Shown piece by piece: positions 62,494 to 64,000 of a stretch of 64,000 bases of DNA. Position 1 is the first letter of the stretch; each line of letters starts with the position of its first letter. The translations under genes were made by a program, and so were the position numbers. The stretch is from Peristeroidobacter agariperforans (GTDB taxonomy: Bacteria > Pseudomonadota > Gammaproteobacteria > Steroidobacterales > Steroidobacteraceae): the NCBI RefSeq assembly GCF_004138335.1, contig NZ_RYFW01000001.1, positions 744,001-808,000 on the forward strand. The letters run 5' to 3'. The notes under the pieces were generated by a model that saw only the letters and a list, made by a program, of their open reading frames with translations, was not told the origin of the DNA and ran no database searches.

Positions 62494-62522
62494 GTATTAC
62501 CGGCCGCCCGAGGGGGAGTCAA
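62494..62522 (-). promoter_or_regulatory. trp operon promoter
   Basis: On the minus strand TTGACT (62522-62517), exactly 17 bases, then TAATAC (62499-62494): close to the sigma-70 consensus. The predicted start point is about 62488-62486, directly before the leader ATG at 62485. No TrpR-operator-like dyad stood out. Confidence 0.8.
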
Positions 62523-62704
62523 CTTCCTTGTATGCAATGGGTTGGAGCCGGGCCCCGGCGGGTCCGCAAGTTCTACCTACCCGGTCGCCTTGAGACCCGT
62601 TTGTCACGGCAGCCCGACTGATCCTTCACCTGCCCACTCCTACGATGGAATCAGGGACTGCTTGAGGCAGCGTGGCCACCAACAACCTATCGGGAGGCAG
62701 TTTT

Positions 62705-64000
62705 ATGGCTTCGAATCTGCTGGCCGGAAGTATCGCGGTGGTGCTGGGCGTGGCGACCGCCGGTACACAAGCGGACGAGTTGTCCGAATTGCGTGAACGG
62801 CTGGACGCGCAGGAACAGAAAATCCGGATCCTGGAGCGCAAGCTCGAACTGCAGGAAGAAGCAGCGAAGGCTGCCGCGCCGACGACGCCAATCGTGCGCG
62901 CCTCGCCTCAGCAAGGCTTTCGTATTCAATCGGCTGACGGGGCCAATGTCGCGCGCCTGCGTGGCGTGCTGCATTTCGACGGACGTTACTTTGCGGATGA
63001 CGCCACCCCGGAGACCGCCGACACCTGGCTTCTACGCCGGGTGCGTCCGACGTTCGAAGGCACGTTCAATAACATCTATGACTTTCGGTTCACGCCGGAC
63101 TTCGCCGGCGGTCGCACCATCATTCTCGATGCGTTCATCGCGGCACGCTTGAAGCCGTGGGCTGTCGTCACTGCCGGCAAGTTCAAAGTGCCGGTGGGTC
63201 TCGAGCGCCTGGTCTCATCCACCGATCTGCGCTTCATCGAGCGCGGCTTGCCCACCAGCCTCGTGCCCAATCGCGATCTCGGTCTGCAACTGGGCGGAGA
63301 CATTGCTGGCGGCGTCGTGAATTACTCGCTCGGCTATTTCAACGGCGTCGGCGACGGCAGCAGCAGCGACAGCAACACGCCGAACGCCGATGCCGAGAAC
63401 GATACCAAGGGCGATTGGGCGGCACGCGTGTTCGTCCAGCCGTTCTTGAACTCGGATAACTTCGCGCTGCGCGGTCTCGGCTTCGGCGTCGCGGGCACGT
63501 ATGTGAATTCGACCGGCAATACGACGACCACACTTCTGCCCAGCTATCGCACGCCCGGGCAGCAAACATTCTTCAGCTATCGCGGCACGACGAACGGTGT
63601 GAACGGCACGATCGCCGATGGCGAGCGTCTGCGCTGGACGCCGCAGGCCTATTACTCGATCGGCAGCTTCGGCGTGCTCGGCGAATACGTGACGATTTCT
63701 CAAGACGTGTCCCGACTCACTGCGACCGCCGGTCTGCGTCGTGACACGCTCGACAACACCGCCTGGCAGCTGCAGCTCGCCTGGTTCGCTACCGGCGAGG
63801 ACGAATCGTTCCGCGGCTTCACGCCGCAATCCATCTTCGACCCCAGCCAGGGCACGTGGGGCGCGCTCGAGTTGGTCGCGCGCTATCACGAGCTCGACAT
63901 CGACGACGACGCGTTCGTCGGCGCGGCCGATTCGTTTGCGAACCCCGCGACCGCTGCCAGCAAGGCCAGCGCCTGGGGCGTGGGCGTGAACTGGTACCTG
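62705..64000 (+). CDS. Phosphate-selective porin O/P (OprO/OprP) family protein, 3' end beyond window
   Basis: At least 432 residues, open at the window edge. GGGAGG ribosome site eight bases before the ATG at 62705. Signal peptide MASNLLAGSIAVVLGVATAG ending near QA, a coiled coil (LSELRERLDAQEQKIRILER, KLELQEE) as in OprO/P and related trimeric porins, then barrel strands: VARLRGVLHFDGRYFADDAT, LLRRVRPTFEGTFNNIYDFR, AGKFKVPVGLERLVSSTDLR, FIERGLPTSLVPNRDLGLQL. Members admit phosphate, polyphosphate or other anions. Divergent from the trp promoter (about 180 bases). The last visible residues are GVGVNWYL. Confidence 0.9.
   Translation, partial: MASNLLAGSIAVVLGVATAGTQADELSELRERLDAQEQKIRILERKLELQEEAAKAAAPTTPIVRASPQQGFRIQSADGANVARLRGVLHFDGRYFADDATPETADTWLLRRVRPTFEGTFNNIYDFRFTPDFAGGRTIILDAFIAARLKPWAVVTAGKFKVPVGLERLVSSTDLRFIERGLPTSLVPNRDLGLQLGGDIAGGVVNYSLGYFNGVGDGSSSDSNTPNADAENDTKGDWAARVFVQPFLNSDNFALRGLGFGVAGTYVNSTGNTTTTLLPSYRTPGQQTFFSYRGTTNGVNGTIADGERLRWTPQAYYSIGSFGVLGEYVTISQDVSRLTATAGLRRDTLDNTAWQLQLAWFATGEDESFRGFTPQSIFDPSQGTWGALELVARYHELDIDDDAFVGAADSFANPATAASKASAWGVGVNWYL

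Noticed and set aside
62542-62796. 84-codon frame overlapping the start of the OprO/P porin
   Set aside because: Wrong frame relative to the signal peptide, coiled coil and barrel strands of the porin starting at 62705.

Overview
The window is a continuous stretch of GC-rich chromosomal DNA, densely coding on both strands, from a gammaproteobacterium. Several gene orders are typical of that class: algZ-algR close to hemC-hemD-hemX-hemY; dapF-DUF484-xerC-hslV-hslU-DUF971-ubiE-ubiJ-ubiB; and cytochrome c5, comM, ubiK and glnK-amtB together. The TonB receptor, LysR regulators and porins would suit a Steroidobacteraceae/Nevskiales- or Xanthomonadales-like free-living aerobe, but that placement is inference. 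I see no phage, insertion sequence, CRISPR array or rRNA operon. The only tRNA found is tRNA-Arg(CCG).

Layout. 1-2.6 kb: 3' part of an RND efflux pump. 2.7-3.8 kb: PLP trans-sulfuration enzyme. 3.8-7.4 kb: a minus-strand exported redox cluster (diheme peroxidase, Tat-exported metallophosphoesterase, SoxA-like monoheme cytochrome, rhodanese) behind a truncated OxyR-like LysR gene. 7.5-11 kb: acetyltransferase, two LysR regulators, DoxX and a rhodanese. 11-16.4 kb: TonB-dependent receptor next to an EnvZ/OmpR-like two-component pair. 16.6-21.1 kb: HemD paralogue, exported PD40 protein, Lrp regulator, RidA-like protein, quinone reductase and LysR. 21.3-24.4 kb: porin plus small PstS-like protein, two single-domain receivers (one degenerate), tRNA-Arg. 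24.6-30.4 kb: cytochrome c5, comM, ubiK, and an ammonium module (glnK-amtB with a sigma-54 promoter and NtrC box, plus a second PII). 30.4-40.7 kb: dehydrogenase, algZR, yqjDEK-like membrane genes, AI-2E exporter family protein, hemCDXY, flavin reductase. 40.7-52.9 kb: epimerases, GbsR-like regulator, ParA, dapF to ubiB, DedA, panD. 53-55.6 kb: LOG protein, GGDEF-EAL protein, Cys-rich conserved protein. 55.8-62.5 kb: complete trpEGDCFBA operon. 62.7 kb to the end: an OprO/OprP-type porin running off the window.

The clearest regulatory discovery is upstream of trpE: a leader peptide with three consecutive Trp codons and a fourth near its end, a competing antiterminator/terminator pair, and a strong sigma-70-like promoter whose predicted start lies within a few bases of the leader ATG. 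This is classical ribosome-mediated trp attenuation, probably with a nearly leaderless leader peptide. The best candidate for an undescribed biochemical system is the peroxidase-phosphoesterase-cytochrome-rhodanese operon at 3.8-7.0 kb. All calls are from reading the sequence; no database search was run.
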